Notes: generated by a model from the sequence alone, not told the origin. DNA of 64,000 nt from Nocardioides limicola (GCF_016827675.1 NZ_JAERJA010000001.1:709402-773401); one strand, 5' to 3'. Counted from the stretch's first letter, positions 23,368-34,550 are shown. A program made the numbers and translations.

Positions 23368-24417
23368 ATGAGAGACGTTGCTGTCGTCGGCTTCGCCCAA
23401 CGCCAGATGGATGTGTTCCCCGGCTCCCCCACGATGGTGGAGCTGCTGGTGCCGCTGTTCGCCGAGTGCTACGAGCAGACCGGCTGGACCCGCTCGGACA
23501 TCGACTTCTGGTGCTCCGGCTCGTCGGACTACCTGGCCGGCCGATCGTTCTCGTTCGTGCAGGCGGTGGACGCGATCGGTGCGCTGCCTCCGGTCAACGA
23601 GTCCCATGTCGAGATGGACGCGGCTTGGGCGCTCTACGAGGCCTGGGTCAAGATCCAGACCGGCGAGGTGGACACGGCTCTGGTCTACGGGTTCGGCAAG
23701 TCCTCGGCCGGGCTGTTGCGCCGAGTGCTGGCGCTCCAACTCGACCCGTACACGCTGACCCCGTTGTGGCCGGACACCGTCTCGCTGGCCGGCCTGCAGG
23801 CGCGGCTCGGGATCGAAGCGGGCCTCTGGGACGAGAAGGCGATGGCCGAGGTGGTCGCCCGCTCACTCACCGATGCGGAGGGGCGTGAGTACCCCATCCG
23901 CAGCGGCGCCACCACCGCTGCCGAGCTCCTCGCCGCTCCGCTGTACGCCGACCCGCTGCGCAAGCACGACTGCGCCCCGGTCACCGACGGCGCGGCTGCG
24001 ATCGTGCTCGCTGCCGGCGACAAGGCCCGCGATGTCTGCGAGCGTCCCGCCTGGATCACCGGGATCGCCCACAACGTGGATTCCCTGCACCTGGGTGGCC
24101 GGGAGCTGACCACGTCGGCCAGCGCCACCCGGGCGGCTGCCGCCGTCGGCAGCCTCGACGGTGTCGAGATCGCCGAGCTGCACGCACCGTTCAGCCACCA
24201 GGAGCTGATTCTGCGCGAGGCACTCGGCCTGGGCGCCGACGTACGGATCTCCCCCTCGGGAGGGGCCCTGACCGGCAACCCGATGTTCTCCGCGGGGCTG
24301 ATCCGGATCGGCGAGGCCGCCTCGTCGATCATCCGCGGGGAGGCCGGCCGGACCCTCGGCCACGCCACCTCGGGACCGCTGTTGCAACAGAACCTCGTGA
24401 CTGTGATGGAGGCCTGA
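23368..24417 (+). CDS. ltp4: Ltp4-like thiolase-fold protein (possible aldolase)
   Basis: 349 residues from ATG 23368 with GAGAGGAGG upstream. It has SCP2-thiolase landmarks (VTDGAAAIVLAAGDKA, HAPFSHQELILREALGLG, PSGGALTGNPMFSAG). The position of the nucleophilic cysteine of true thiolases reads VEMDAAWALYEA with no Cys, so Claisen chemistry is unlikely and a retro-aldolase role as in Ltp2 is more plausible. Rhodococcal Ltp3 and Ltp4 are reported as essential for C24-branched sterol side-chain degradation. Follows the DUF35 gene after 11 bp. Confidence 0.82.
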   Translation: MRDVAVVGFAQRQMDVFPGSPTMVELLVPLFAECYEQTGWTRSDIDFWCSGSSDYLAGRSFSFVQAVDAIGALPPVNESHVEMDAAWALYEAWVKIQTGEVDTALVYGFGKSSAGLLRRVLALQLDPYTLTPLWPDTVSLAGLQARLGIEAGLWDEKAMAEVVARSLTDAEGREYPIRSGATTAAELLAAPLYADPLRKHDCAPVTDGAAAIVLAAGDKARDVCERPAWITGIAHNVDSLHLGGRELTTSASATRAAAAVGSLDGVEIAELHAPFSHQELILREALGLGADVRISPSGGALTGNPMFSAGLIRIGEAASSIIRGEAGRTLGHATSGPLLQQNLVTVMEA

Positions 24418-24418
24418 G

Positions 24419-25579
<1,161 letters not shown>

Positions 25580-25645
25580 CGAGGTGTCACATCTGGTCGG
25601 CCGAGGTGTCACATCTGGTCGCGCGAGGTGTCACATCTGGTCGCC
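25580..25645. repeat. 22-bp tandem repeat, three copies, after ltp3
   Basis: Three units of exactly 22 bp (25580-25601, 25602-25623, 25624-25645) share the core CGAGGTGTCACATCTGGTCG and differ only in the last two bases. They begin at the base after the ltp3 stop codon. The same 22-bp period and a related core recur at 26496, 37403, 41811 and 27645. Confidence 0.95.
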
Positions 25646-25707
25646 ACAAGCCCCGCGGTGATGGCCACCCACCGCGACCTGACCGGCGGGTGCGTAGCCT
25701 GTCACGC

Positions 25708-26481
25708 GTGATCGAACTGCGCACCCCGACCGAGATCGAGCAGATGCGACCCGCCGGCCGATTCGTGGCCGACGTACTCGCTCAGGTGTCGGCTGCCGCC
25801 GACGTCGGCGTCAACCTGCTCGAACTCGACGAGTTGGCCCACCGGTTGATCCGCGAGCGCGGTGCCACGAGTTGCTACGTCGACTACCACCCGTCGTTCG
25901 GCGGTTCTCCCTTCGGGCACGTGATCTGTACGTCGGTCAACGACGCCGTGCTGCACGGCCTTCCGCACGACTACGTGCTGGCCGACGGCGACCTGCTCAG
26001 CCTGGATTTCGCCATCAGCCTGGACGGGTGGGTCTGCGACTCGGCGGTGAGCCTGATCATCGGCACGCCGCGGGAGCGTGACGAGTGGCTGATCGAGGTG
26101 AGCCGGCGCGCCCTCGCAGCCGGCATCGCCGCGGCCCAGCCGGGAGGGCACCTGGGTGACATCTCGGCCGCGATCGGAGACGTGGCCCGGGCAGAGGGAC
26201 TGTCGGTGAACATGCAGTTCGGCGGACACGGCGTCGGCCGCACCATGCACGAGGATCCGCACGTCCCCAACGACGGGCGGCGCGGGCGAGGGCTCAAGCT
26301 CAAGCCGGGCCTGGTGCTGGCGATCGAACCGTGGTTCCTGCACACCACCGACGACATCTACACGGATCCGGACGGGTGGACGCTGCGGAGCGTGGACGGG
26401 TCCCGGGGTGCGCACAGCGAGCACACCGTCGCGATCACCCCCGACGGCCCCCTCGTCCTCACCGCCCCACCGACGAAGTAG
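25708..26481 (+). CDS. map: Type I methionine aminopeptidase
   Basis: 257 residues from GTG 25708. The pita-bread metallopeptidase ligands can be traced: the first Asp in SLDFAI, the second 11 residues on in VCDSAV, the His in FGGHGVGRTMHEDP, and the Glu pair in AIEPWF and SEHTVAI. It removes initiator methionines from nascent proteins. It follows a repeat array and has no obvious operon partners. A second map gene elsewhere is likely in an actinobacterium. Confidence 0.92.
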   Translation: MIELRTPTEIEQMRPAGRFVADVLAQVSAAADVGVNLLELDELAHRLIRERGATSCYVDYHPSFGGSPFGHVICTSVNDAVLHGLPHDYVLADGDLLSLDFAISLDGWVCDSAVSLIIGTPRERDEWLIEVSRRALAAGIAAAQPGGHLGDISAAIGDVARAEGLSVNMQFGGHGVGRTMHEDPHVPNDGRRGRGLKLKPGLVLAIEPWFLHTTDDIYTDPDGWTLRSVDGSRGAHSEHTVAITPDGPLVLTAPPTK

Positions 26482-26495
26482 CCCTTCTGGTCCGC

Positions 26496-26561
26496 CGAGG
26501 TCTCACTTCTCGGCGCACGAGGTCTCATTTCTCGGCGCACGAAGTGTCACTTCTCGCCCGC
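26496..26561. repeat. 22-bp tandem repeat, three copies, after map
   Basis: Three units at 26496-26517, 26518-26539 and 26540-26561 share the pattern CGA(A/G)GTNTCANTTCTCG and sit between the convergent map and AbiEi/DUF559-like genes, starting 14 bp after the map stop. They belong to the same family as the array at 25580. Confidence 0.93.
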
Positions 26562-26578
26562 CGAGCACCCCGAACTGG

Positions 26579-27526
26579 TCAGCGACGCCACTGCCGGTCC
26601 ACTGCCTCGCGCGCGTACCGCCGCTTGGCCACCGCAGAACGCTCACGGATCACCGCACGCAGCTCGTCCAACCAGGCGGACAGCCGCTCGCCGGCCAGAT
26701 CCTCCTTGCGTACGACGATCACGTGCCACCCGTGGGCAGCCAGCCACGCGCGCCGACGCTGATCTCGCACCGCGTGCTCCGGACCGTGGAACTCCTCGCC
26801 GTCGTACTCGACGGCGATGCGCCACTCGGGATAGGCATGATCGAGACGCCACAGCACCCGACCGTCCACGGCGATCTCCCACTGGAGCATCGGCGCGGGC
26901 AGACCGTCTCGGAGAATCGCCATCCGGCACCACGACTCCCCCGGCGACTCGGCCAGCGCGGAGGCGAGGGGTGCCAATCGGCGCACCTGTGTCACTCCAC
27001 GCCGGCCCTTGAATCGTGGCAGCGCCCGCTGGAAGTCCTGCACACAGAGGCCGCAGTGGCGCATGAAAGCGTCAAGTACCGCGAGCGCCCGCGCGTCACC
27101 ACGCAGGCACGCCAGGTCCATCGCGGTACGCAACGGTGTGGTCACCCGGACTCCGCACACGCTGACGATGTCGTGGGCGGCCAGATCCCGCTTCCCGCCG
27201 ACGAACTCGCGGCGGCGGGAAGCCTGGGCGCCACCGACCGAGACGACCTCGAGCCGCGGTGGCCGACCTCGTTCACTGGGTTCGAGGGCATCGATCCCGT
27301 GCAGCCACGCGGCCGACCGGTCCACCACCACGGCATGCCGCGGGAGGATCAGGCTGGCCGCCTCCGCCCGAGTCTCCAGGGTGTCTGGCACCGCCGCATG
27401 GGCGTAGACGCCGTGGAGCACTCGTCGTACCAGCCCGGCCTCGAGCCATCGCCTCAACTGTCGATCCGTGATGCCGAGGTGCGGCAGCTGGCTGCGGGTG
27501 AAGAACCGGTCGGGAATCTGAGTCAT
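26579..27526 (-). CDS. AbiEi-like winged-helix protein with C-terminal DUF559/Vsr-like nuclease fold
   Basis: 315 residues. The N-terminal 60 residues (FFTRSQLPHLGITDRQLRRWL, VRRVLHGVYAH) resemble the winged-helix antitoxin start of AbiEi. The C-terminal 100 residues resemble DUF559 or Vsr-like endonucleases of the PD-(D/E)XK group: RLDHAYPEWRIAVEYDGEEFHG and HGWHVIVVRKED. The middle part is DUF-like. No AbiEii nucleotidyltransferase toxin gene is adjacent, so it is probably not a complete type IV toxin-antitoxin pair. It could be a DNA-targeting defence or repair protein; role unknown. Confidence 0.72.
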   Translation of the reverse strand: MTQIPDRFFTRSQLPHLGITDRQLRRWLEAGLVRRVLHGVYAHAAVPDTLETRAEAASLILPRHAVVVDRSAAWLHGIDALEPSERGRPPRLEVVSVGGAQASRRREFVGGKRDLAAHDIVSVCGVRVTTPLRTAMDLACLRGDARALAVLDAFMRHCGLCVQDFQRALPRFKGRRGVTQVRRLAPLASALAESPGESWCRMAILRDGLPAPMLQWEIAVDGRVLWRLDHAYPEWRIAVEYDGEEFHGPEHAVRDQRRRAWLAAHGWHVIVVRKEDLAGERLSAWLDELRAVIRERSAVAKRRYAREAVDRQWRR

Positions 27527-27644
27527 ACCCTGGATCTACCCGGGGTCACCGCGACCAAACTCGTGGGCGAACGCCCTGTGGAGAACTCAGACGAGCCGCG
27601 ACCCTGTGGAGAGCAAGCGGCCCCTCCCCGACCAGAAATGACAT

Positions 27645-27679
27645 CTCGGCCGCCGAAGTCTGACACTTCGGCGGCCGAG
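27645..27679. terminator. Perfect 15-bp hairpin 3' of cyp125, also part of the 22-bp repeat family
   Basis: CTCGGCCGCCGAAGT (27645-27659) and ACTTCGGCGGCCGAG (27665-27679) are perfect complements around the loop CTGAC. It lies 14 bp past the cyp125 stop in the direction of transcription. No U-tract follows, so it could be a Rho-independent-like or processing structure. The right side reads as a variant of the 22-bp repeat. Confidence 0.8.
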
Positions 27680-27692
27680 ATGAGCTACTTCG

Positions 27693-28952
27693 TCAGCGGT
27701 AGGCGACCTGGAGGTCCTTGACGCCGTTGATCCAGGCGTGCCGGAGGCGGTCGGGCTCACCGAGCTGGCGAATGTTGGGAGCATGGTCGGCCAGCGAGTT
27801 GAGCATGATGTCGATCTCCATCCGGGCCAGGTTCGCCCCGATGCAGTAGTGGGCGCCATGGCCACCGAAGCCCACGTGCGGGTTCGGGTCGCGCATCACG
27901 TCGAAGCGGAACGGGTCGTGGAACACGTCCTCGTCGAAGTTGGCGCTGGCGTAGAACATCGCCACCCGCGCACCCTCCTGGACCTCCACGCCGCCGACTT
28001 CGACGTCACGCAGCGCGGTGCGCTGGAAGGAGACCACCGGCGTCGCCCAGCGGACGATCTCGTCCACCGCGGTCTTGGGACGCTCACGCTTGTAGAGCTC
28101 CCACTGGTCGGGGTTCTGGAACAGCGCGTGCATGCCGTGCGTGATCGCGTTCCGGGTGGTCTCGTTGCCGGCCACGGCCAGCAGGATCACGAAGAAGCCG
28201 AACTCGTCGTCGTTGAGCGCGTGCCCGTCGACGTCCGCGGTGATCAGCTTGGTGATGATGTCGTCCTTGGGGGCGCCTCGCCGCTCCTCGGCGAGCGCCA
28301 TCGCGTAGCCGAGGATCTCCACCGACGCGGACTCCGGGTCGCCGGGGACGTCGGGGTCGTCGTACGACATCATCTGGTTCGACCAGTCGAAGAGCTTGCT
28401 CCGGTCCTCCTGCGGTACGCCGAGCAGTTCGGCGATCGCCTGCAGCGGCAGTTCGGCGGCGACATCGTCGACGAAGTTGCCCTCGCCCTTCTCGACGGCC
28501 TCCTCGACGATCCGGTTGGCCCGGCTCCGCAGCGCCTCCTCGAGAGCGTTCACCGCACGCGGGGTGAACCCACGGGAGATGATCTGCCGCAGTCGGGTGT
28601 GGTCCGGCGGGTCGTGGTGGATGAGCATCGCGCCCTGCAGCTCCACCTGGTCGCGGGTCATGTCCTCGGCGAACCGGATGATCACGCCGTTGCGCTGGGT
28701 GGAGAAGTCCTTGCTGTTCTTGGACACCGCCAGAACGTCCTCGTGCTTGGTCACCGCCCAGTAGCCGGTGTCGAGGAAGCCTGCGCGGGCCTCCGGTTCC
28801 TGCTCCACCCACGCCACCGGAGTGGTACGCCGGAGCTCCCGGAAGGCGTCGTGGGGCACACCTACCTGCATGCGGCTGGGGTCGGTCAGGTCAAGCCCTG
28901 TGAATACCGGGGGCGAGATGGTCACTGGAATCCTCCGTGGTGCATCGGCCAA
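27693..28952 (-). CDS. cyp125: Cytochrome P450 CYP125, steroid C26/C27-monooxygenase
   Basis: 419 residues. P450 landmarks are intact: AGNETTRNAITHG on helix I, DEIVRWATPV (ExxR region), and the haem loop FGGHGAHYCIGANLAR with C370. The N-terminal part (FTGLDLTDPS, DTGYWAVTKHEDV) agrees with mycobacterial CYP125. It oxidises the terminal carbon of the cholesterol or cholest-4-en-3-one side chain, producing the acid that FadD19 activates. It is divergent from fadA5 across a 128-bp spacer with two KstR-like operators, as in mycobacteria. Confidence 0.95.
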   Translation of the reverse strand: MADAPRRIPVTISPPVFTGLDLTDPSRMQVGVPHDAFRELRRTTPVAWVEQEPEARAGFLDTGYWAVTKHEDVLAVSKNSKDFSTQRNGVIIRFAEDMTRDQVELQGAMLIHHDPPDHTRLRQIISRGFTPRAVNALEEALRSRANRIVEEAVEKGEGNFVDDVAAELPLQAIAELLGVPQEDRSKLFDWSNQMMSYDDPDVPGDPESASVEILGYAMALAEERRGAPKDDIITKLITADVDGHALNDDEFGFFVILLAVAGNETTRNAITHGMHALFQNPDQWELYKRERPKTAVDEIVRWATPVVSFQRTALRDVEVGGVEVQEGARVAMFYASANFDEDVFHDPFRFDVMRDPNPHVGFGGHGAHYCIGANLARMEIDIMLNSLADHAPNIRQLGEPDRLRHAWINGVKDLQVAYR

Positions 28953-28953
28953 G

Positions 28954-28972
28954 ACTGGAACACGTTCTAGTG
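28954..28972. promoter_or_regulatory. KstR-like operator of cyp125
   Basis: ACTGGAACACGTTCTAGTG carries GAAC-N2-GTTC with one mismatch from the palindromic TAGAAC arm. It lies 2 bp upstream of the cyp125 start codon. Confidence 0.83.
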
Positions 28973-29055
28973 AGAGAGATTACATACTCTCGGTTTGTTA
29001 CGGAAGGGCCACGGCCGAATTTCTCCCTGAGAGTTTGCCCAGGACTGGCGCAGAA

Positions 29056-30244
<1,189 letters not shown>

Positions 30245-30282
30245 CTCCGGATGACCCCGGAGAGCCTCGACCGGCAGTGACG

Positions 30283-30324
30283 AACGGCTGCTGAGTTCCC
30301 CCTCCGGGGCGCTCAGCAGCCGTT
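30283..30324. terminator. 13-bp perfect inverted repeat between convergent fadA5 and SDR genes
   Basis: AACGGCTGCTGAG (30283-30295) is repeated as CTCAGCAGCCGTT (30312-30324), with a 16-bp loop. It sits 38 bp past the fadA5 stop and 30 bp past the stop of the SDR on the other strand, so it can act as a bidirectional terminator. Confidence 0.85.
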
Positions 30325-30354
30325 GTCATGAACCGTGGTGGACAGCGGTTCGGG

Positions 30355-31239
30355 TCAGGAGACGCCGTACACCGGCTCGGGGGCCGCTCCCTCGGCCAGC
30401 AGCGCGTCGACGACGTCACCGAGCTCCTCGGCCCGCCAACGCCGACCCGCGTCCCGGGAGGCCCCGTGCCTCCATCCATCCTCGAGCGTGAGCTTGCCGC
30501 CCTCGATCTCGAAGACCCGACCGGTGACGTGGCCCGCCGCGACGGAGGCCAGCCAGGCCACCACCGGCGAGTTGTCCTCCGGTTCGGGCATCGCCGAGGT
30601 GTCGAAGGCACCCTCGGTCATCCGGGTCTTCGCGACCGGCGCGATCGCGTTCACGGTGACGCCGTACCGCCCCAACTCGGCCGCAGCGACCAGGGTCAGC
30701 CCGGCGATCCCCGCCTTGGCGGCGGAGTAGGTGCCCTGACCGATGGAGCCCTGCAGTCCGGCGCCCGAGGAGGTGTTGATCACCCGCGCGGCCGGCTGCC
30801 GCCCCTCCTTGGACTCCGCACGCCACCAGGCTCCCGCATGCCGCAGGGGCGCGAAGTGGCCCTTGAGGTGGACCCGGATCACCGCGTCCCACTCCTCCTC
30901 GCTGGTGTTGACCAGCATCCGGTCGCGGACGAAGCCGGCGTTGTTGACCAGGATGTCCAGTCCGCCGAACGTGTCGATCGCCTGGGCCACCATCGCCTCG
31001 GCCTCGCCGAAGTCGGCCACGTCGGCCCCGTTGGCCACCGCCTCGCCGCCGGCGGCCCGGATCAGCGAGACGACCTCCTCGGCCGGGCTCTCCCCGGTCC
31101 CCTCACCGGCCAGCGAGACGCCGTAGTCGTTGACGACCACCTTGGCGCCCTGGCTGGCCAGTTCCAGCGCGTGCGCGCGGCCGATGCCGCGCCCCGCCCC
31201 GGTGACGATCGCGACGCGGCCTTCCAAGATCCTGCTCAT
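30355..31239 (-). CDS. Short-chain dehydrogenase, Rv3548c-like
   Basis: 294 residues from ATG 31237-31239. SDR motifs: TGAGRGIGRAHA, NNAGFVRDRM, and the catalytic INTSSGAGLQ and YSAAKAG. The sequence agrees with mycobacterial Rv3548c (RDRMLVNTSEEE; HLKGHFA; the end PVYGVS), a KstR2-regulated oxidoreductase of steroid C/D-ring degradation with no firmly assigned substrate. Its start overlaps the stop of the next SDR by 4 bp, so it is the second gene of an SDR pair. Confidence 0.87.
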   Translation of the reverse strand: MSRILEGRVAIVTGAGRGIGRAHALELASQGAKVVVNDYGVSLAGEGTGESPAEEVVSLIRAAGGEAVANGADVADFGEAEAMVAQAIDTFGGLDILVNNAGFVRDRMLVNTSEEEWDAVIRVHLKGHFAPLRHAGAWWRAESKEGRQPAARVINTSSGAGLQGSIGQGTYSAAKAGIAGLTLVAAAELGRYGVTVNAIAPVAKTRMTEGAFDTSAMPEPEDNSPVVAWLASVAAGHVTGRVFEIEGGKLTLEDGWRHGASRDAGRRWRAEELGDVVDALLAEGAAPEPVYGVS

Positions 31240-32006
31240 CCCTGCTCCTGTTGGTTGACGATGATGCCGAAGACCGGGGGTTCGCCACCGCCGTGGCAGG
31301 CGACCTTGGCCCCGGAGACGTAGGAGGCCAGATCGCTGGCCAGGAAGGCGGCGACGTCGCCGACCTCCTCGGGTCGCGCCATCCGACCCAAGGGGATGGT
31401 CGCCTCGATCGCCGCGACGGTGCGGTCGCTGCCGTAGTGGTCGTCGGTCTGCTCGGTGCGGCAGAGGCCGACCTCGATGGAGTTGATCCGCACCTTGGGT
31501 GCCCACTCCACGGCCAGCGAGACGGTGAGTGCGTCGACGCCCGCCTTGGCAGCGCCGTACGCCGCAGTGCCCGGCGAGGGCCGGGTCGCTGAGATCGAGG
31601 AGATGTTCACGATCGCGCCACCCCCGGACTGCTGCTGCATCACCCGGTTGGCGGCCTGGGCGACGAGCAGCGGCGCGTTCAGGTTGAGTCCGAGGATCTT
31701 GTCGTGGAAGCGCGGGGAGGCCTCGGCGGCCAACGCGTACGGCGCTCCCCCGGCGTTGTTGACCAGGATGTCCAGACGGGACTCCTCGGCCACGATCCGG
31801 TCGATCAGTGCGGCGACCGAGTCGGGGTCGCGTACGTCGCAGGTCAGGTGCCGGGTGCCCGGCTCGGGGGCGTCCACCTCGGAGCGGGCACAGGTCACCA
31901 CGGTGGCGCCGGCGGCGACGAGGCGTCGGGCGATGCCCAGCCCGATGCCGCGACTGCCGCCGGTGACCAGGGCAACCCGGCCGGTGAGGTCGATGTGCAG
32001 TGCCAT
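31236..32006 (-). CDS. Short-chain dehydrogenase, Rv3549c-like
   Basis: 256 residues from ATG 32004-32006. It has TGGSRGIGLGIA, NNAGGAPY, NISSISATR and YGAAKAG, so an intact Rossmann SDR active site. In order and divergence it matches Rv3549c, opposite echA20. Two KstR2-like half-site motifs lie in the spacer upstream. The substrate is unknown, probably a hydroxylated C/D-ring or propanoate-side-chain intermediate. Confidence 0.85.
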   Translation of the reverse strand: MALHIDLTGRVALVTGGSRGIGLGIARRLVAAGATVVTCARSEVDAPEPGTRHLTCDVRDPDSVAALIDRIVAEESRLDILVNNAGGAPYALAAEASPRFHDKILGLNLNAPLLVAQAANRVMQQQSGGGAIVNISSISATRPSPGTAAYGAAKAGVDALTVSLAVEWAPKVRINSIEVGLCRTEQTDDHYGSDRTVAAIEATIPLGRMARPEEVGDVAAFLASDLASYVSGAKVACHGGGEPPVFGIIVNQQEQG

Positions 32007-32041
32007 CAGCGCTCCTGTCGTCGTCAAGGGGTCGAGCCCGA

Positions 32042-32078
32042 ACCAAGCAAGTGTTAGGGTACCAAGCAAACATTAGGT
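32042..32078. promoter_or_regulatory. Pair of degenerate KstR2-like half-sites before echA20
   Basis: Two copies of the half-site ACCAAGCA start at 32042 and 32061, spaced 19 bp apart, followed by partial right arms (GTGTTAGG, ACATTAGGT). They resemble the box ACCAAGCACTTGCTTGGT at 45636 (13 and 12 of 18 positions respectively). They lie between the Rv3549c-like SDR and echA20, where mycobacteria also have KstR2 sites. Confidence 0.7.
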
Positions 32079-32089
32079 TTGGAGGAGTG

Positions 32090-32884
32090 ATGGGCATCAG
32101 CTCCGTCCTACGGGACGACCACATCCGGGTGATCACCGTCGATCGACCCCCTGTCAACGCACTCAGGGTCGCCGATTGGTTCGAGCTGGCCGGCACACTC
32201 GACGACGCAGGTCGCGACCCCGAGACCCACGTGGTGGTGCTGCGCGCCGAGGGCCGCGGCTTCAACGCCGGCGTGGATATCAAGGAGATGCAACACACCA
32301 GCGGCTTCGAGGCGCTGATCGGCGCCAACAAGGGCTGCTTCGCCGCCTTCAAGGCCGTCTATGAGTGCCCCGTCCCGGTGATCGCCGCCGTCAACGGCTT
32401 CTGCCTCGGCGGTGGCATCGGCCTGGTCGGCAACGCCGACTGCGTGATCGCCTCCGAGGACGCCTACTTCGGGGTCCCCGAGGTGAAGCAAGGCGCCCTC
32501 GGCGCCGCCACCCACATGGCCAGACTGGTCCCCCAGCACCTGATGCGCACGCTGTACTACACCGCGCGCACCATCCCCGCCAGCCAACTCGTCGCCTACG
32601 GCACGGTACTGGAGGTGGTGCCCCGCTCCGAACTCGACGGGGCCGCGCTCACGGTCGCCGCCGAGATCGCCGCTCAGGACCCCCGAGTGATCCGGGCCGC
32701 CAAAGAGGCGCTCAACGGCATCGACCCGGTCGACGTGAACCGCTCGTACCGGTTCGAGCAGGGCTTCACCTTCGAGCTCAACCTGCTCGGCGTCAGCGAC
32801 GAGCTCCGGGACGACTTCGCGGGCACTCGCAAGGCCGATCAGCACAATGCGGGGACTGCCAGCGGCGAGGGGGTGGCCCGATGA
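32090..32884 (+). CDS. echA20: Steroid C/D-ring hydrolase of the crotonase fold, EchA20-like
   Basis: 264 residues from ATG 32090 with RBS GGAGGAG. Crotonase landmarks are present (FNAGVDIKEM, VNGFCLGGGIGLVGNADCV, FGVPEVKQGALGAATH). In Mtb, EchA20 hydrolyses the ring of the HIEC-CoA intermediate to COCHEA-CoA, which IpdAB then opens. It heads the operon echA20-ipdA-ipdB-ipdC with overlapping junctions. Two KstR2-like half-sites lie upstream. Confidence 0.92.
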   Translation: MGISSVLRDDHIRVITVDRPPVNALRVADWFELAGTLDDAGRDPETHVVVLRAEGRGFNAGVDIKEMQHTSGFEALIGANKGCFAAFKAVYECPVPVIAAVNGFCLGGGIGLVGNADCVIASEDAYFGVPEVKQGALGAATHMARLVPQHLMRTLYYTARTIPASQLVAYGTVLEVVPRSELDGAALTVAAEIAAQDPRVIRAAKEALNGIDPVDVNRSYRFEQGFTFELNLLGVSDELRDDFAGTRKADQHNAGTASGEGVAR

Positions 32885-33786
32885 CCCGTCCCCGCGACAA
32901 GCAGATGTCCATCGACGACGTCGTCTCCCGGATCTCCAGCGGGATGACCATCGGCATCGGCGGCTGGGGGCCCCGACGCAAGCCGATGGCCCTGGTGCGG
33001 GCGCTGCTGCGCAGCGATGTCACCGACCTGACCGTGGTCAGCTGGGGTGGCGCCGACGTCGGCCTGCTGGCCGAGGCCGGCAAGATCCGGCGACTGGTCT
33101 ACGCCTTCGTCTCCCTCGATTCGATCCCCCTGGAGCCACTCTTCGCCAAGGCCCGCCAGGACGGCACCATCCCCGAGATCGCCGAATGGGACGAAGGGAT
33201 GTTCTTCACCGGCCTGAAGGCGGCCTCGGAACGCCTCCCGTTCCTGCCGATGCGCGCCGGCCTCGGCTCCGACGTACTGACGAACAATCCCGACCTGTCC
33301 CTGGTCACCAGCCCCTACCCGGCTGCCGACGGCGTGCACGAGGAGTTCGTGGCGGTGCCGGCCCTCAACCTCGACGTGGCGCTGGTGCACATGAACCGTG
33401 CCGACGTGCACGGCAACGCCAGCTACCTGGGGCCGGACCCCTACTTCGACGACCTGTTCTGCATGGCTGCCCAGCAGGCGTTCGTGAGCTGTGAGCAGAT
33501 CGTGGACACGGCAGGGCTGACCGTCGACGCCCCGGTGCAGCGACTGCTGATCCACCGCACCCAGGTCGACGGGGTGGTCGAGACGCCGAACGGCGCGCAC
33601 TTCACCACCTGCACCCCGGACTACGAACGCGACGAGGCGTTCCAGAAGCACTACGCCAGGTCGGCCGCCGACCCCCAGTCGTGGGCGGCGTTCAAGGCCC
33701 GGTTCCTCAGCGGCGACGAGGCGGCGTACCAGACCGCGGTCGCCGACTGGCGCCGTTCCGATCAACACGGGGAGAAGGGCAAGTGA
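32881..33786 (+). CDS. ipdA: COCHEA-CoA hydrolase subunit IpdA
   Basis: 301 residues from ATG 32881, overlapping the echA20 stop by 4 bp. It is of the class I CoA-transferase fold: GGWGPRRKPMALVRALL and SYLGPDPYFDD fit IpdA. Glu105 (WDEG, residues 103-106) corresponds to the Glu105 reported as catalytic in Mtb IpdA, so the active site appears intact. With IpdB it hydrolyses the last steroid ring (ring C) of COCHEA-CoA. Confidence 0.93.
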   Translation: MTRPRDKQMSIDDVVSRISSGMTIGIGGWGPRRKPMALVRALLRSDVTDLTVVSWGGADVGLLAEAGKIRRLVYAFVSLDSIPLEPLFAKARQDGTIPEIAEWDEGMFFTGLKAASERLPFLPMRAGLGSDVLTNNPDLSLVTSPYPAADGVHEEFVAVPALNLDVALVHMNRADVHGNASYLGPDPYFDDLFCMAAQQAFVSCEQIVDTAGLTVDAPVQRLLIHRTQVDGVVETPNGAHFTTCTPDYERDEAFQKHYARSAADPQSWAAFKARFLSGDEAAYQTAVADWRRSDQHGEKGK

Positions 33787-34550
33787 GCGACGTGACCCGC
33801 GCCGAGATCTGCGCGACCGCCATCGCGGACACCTTCGCCGGCGACGGCGAGATCTTCGCCTCGCCGATGGGGCTGATGCCGACGCTGGGCGTCCGGCTGG
33901 CCAAACTGACCTCCAACCCGGACCTGGCGATCAGCGACGGTGAGTCGCTCTTCCTGGCCGGGGTGCCGCCGCTGGGCAGCGGCCGCGAGGTCGTCGAGGG
34001 CTGGATCCCGTTCCGCAGGGTGTTCGACGTCGTCGCCAACGGCCCTCGGCACGTGATGATGGGCGCCACCCAGATCGACCGGCACGGCAACCAGAACATC
34101 TCCGCGATCGGCGACTTCGCCCGCCCCAGCAGGCAACTCCTCGGCTCTCGCGGAGCGCCCGGCAACACGGTGAACAACCGTACGTCGTACTGGGTGCCGA
34201 AGCATTCGCCGCGAGTCTTCGTCGAGGCCGTCGACGTGGTCACCGGCGTCGGCCCTCGCCGGGCTCGCGAGGCCGGAGTCGCTGCCACCCGGTTCCACGA
34301 CCTCGGACGGATCGTGACCAACCTCGGTGTCTTCGATGTCCGCGGCCCCGACGACACCGTGCGCCTGCTCTCCACCCACCCCGGGGTCTCCGTCGCCGAC
34401 GTGCAGCAGGCCTCCGGCTTCGAGGTGTACGTCGGCGCCGAGGTGCCGAACACCCGCGAGCCGTCCGCCGGAGAACTGATGCTGATCCGGGAGATGCTCG
34501 ACCCCCGCGGCCTGCGCTACCGCGAGGTCCCCAAGCCGGAGGAACAGTGA
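33783..34550 (+). CDS. ipdB: COCHEA-CoA hydrolase subunit IpdB
   Basis: 255 residues from GTG 33783, in a GTGA overlap with the ipdA stop. The beta-subunit features are present: FLAGVPPLGSGREVVEGWIPFRRVFD, MGATQIDRHGNQNISAIGD and NNRTSYWVPKHSPRVFVE. It pairs with IpdA in the ring-opening hydrolase. The stop overlaps the ipdC ATG (TGATG). No frameshift or gap is seen. Confidence 0.93.
   Translation: MSDVTRAEICATAIADTFAGDGEIFASPMGLMPTLGVRLAKLTSNPDLAISDGESLFLAGVPPLGSGREVVEGWIPFRRVFDVVANGPRHVMMGATQIDRHGNQNISAIGDFARPSRQLLGSRGAPGNTVNNRTSYWVPKHSPRVFVEAVDVVTGVGPRRAREAGVAATRFHDLGRIVTNLGVFDVRGPDDTVRLLSTHPGVSVADVQQASGFEVYVGAEVPNTREPSAGELMLIREMLDPRGLRYREVPKPEEQ

Noticed and set aside
25580..26561. The 22-bp arrays as a CRISPR
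   Set aside because: The units abut with no spacers and are only two or three copies; no cas gene is present.
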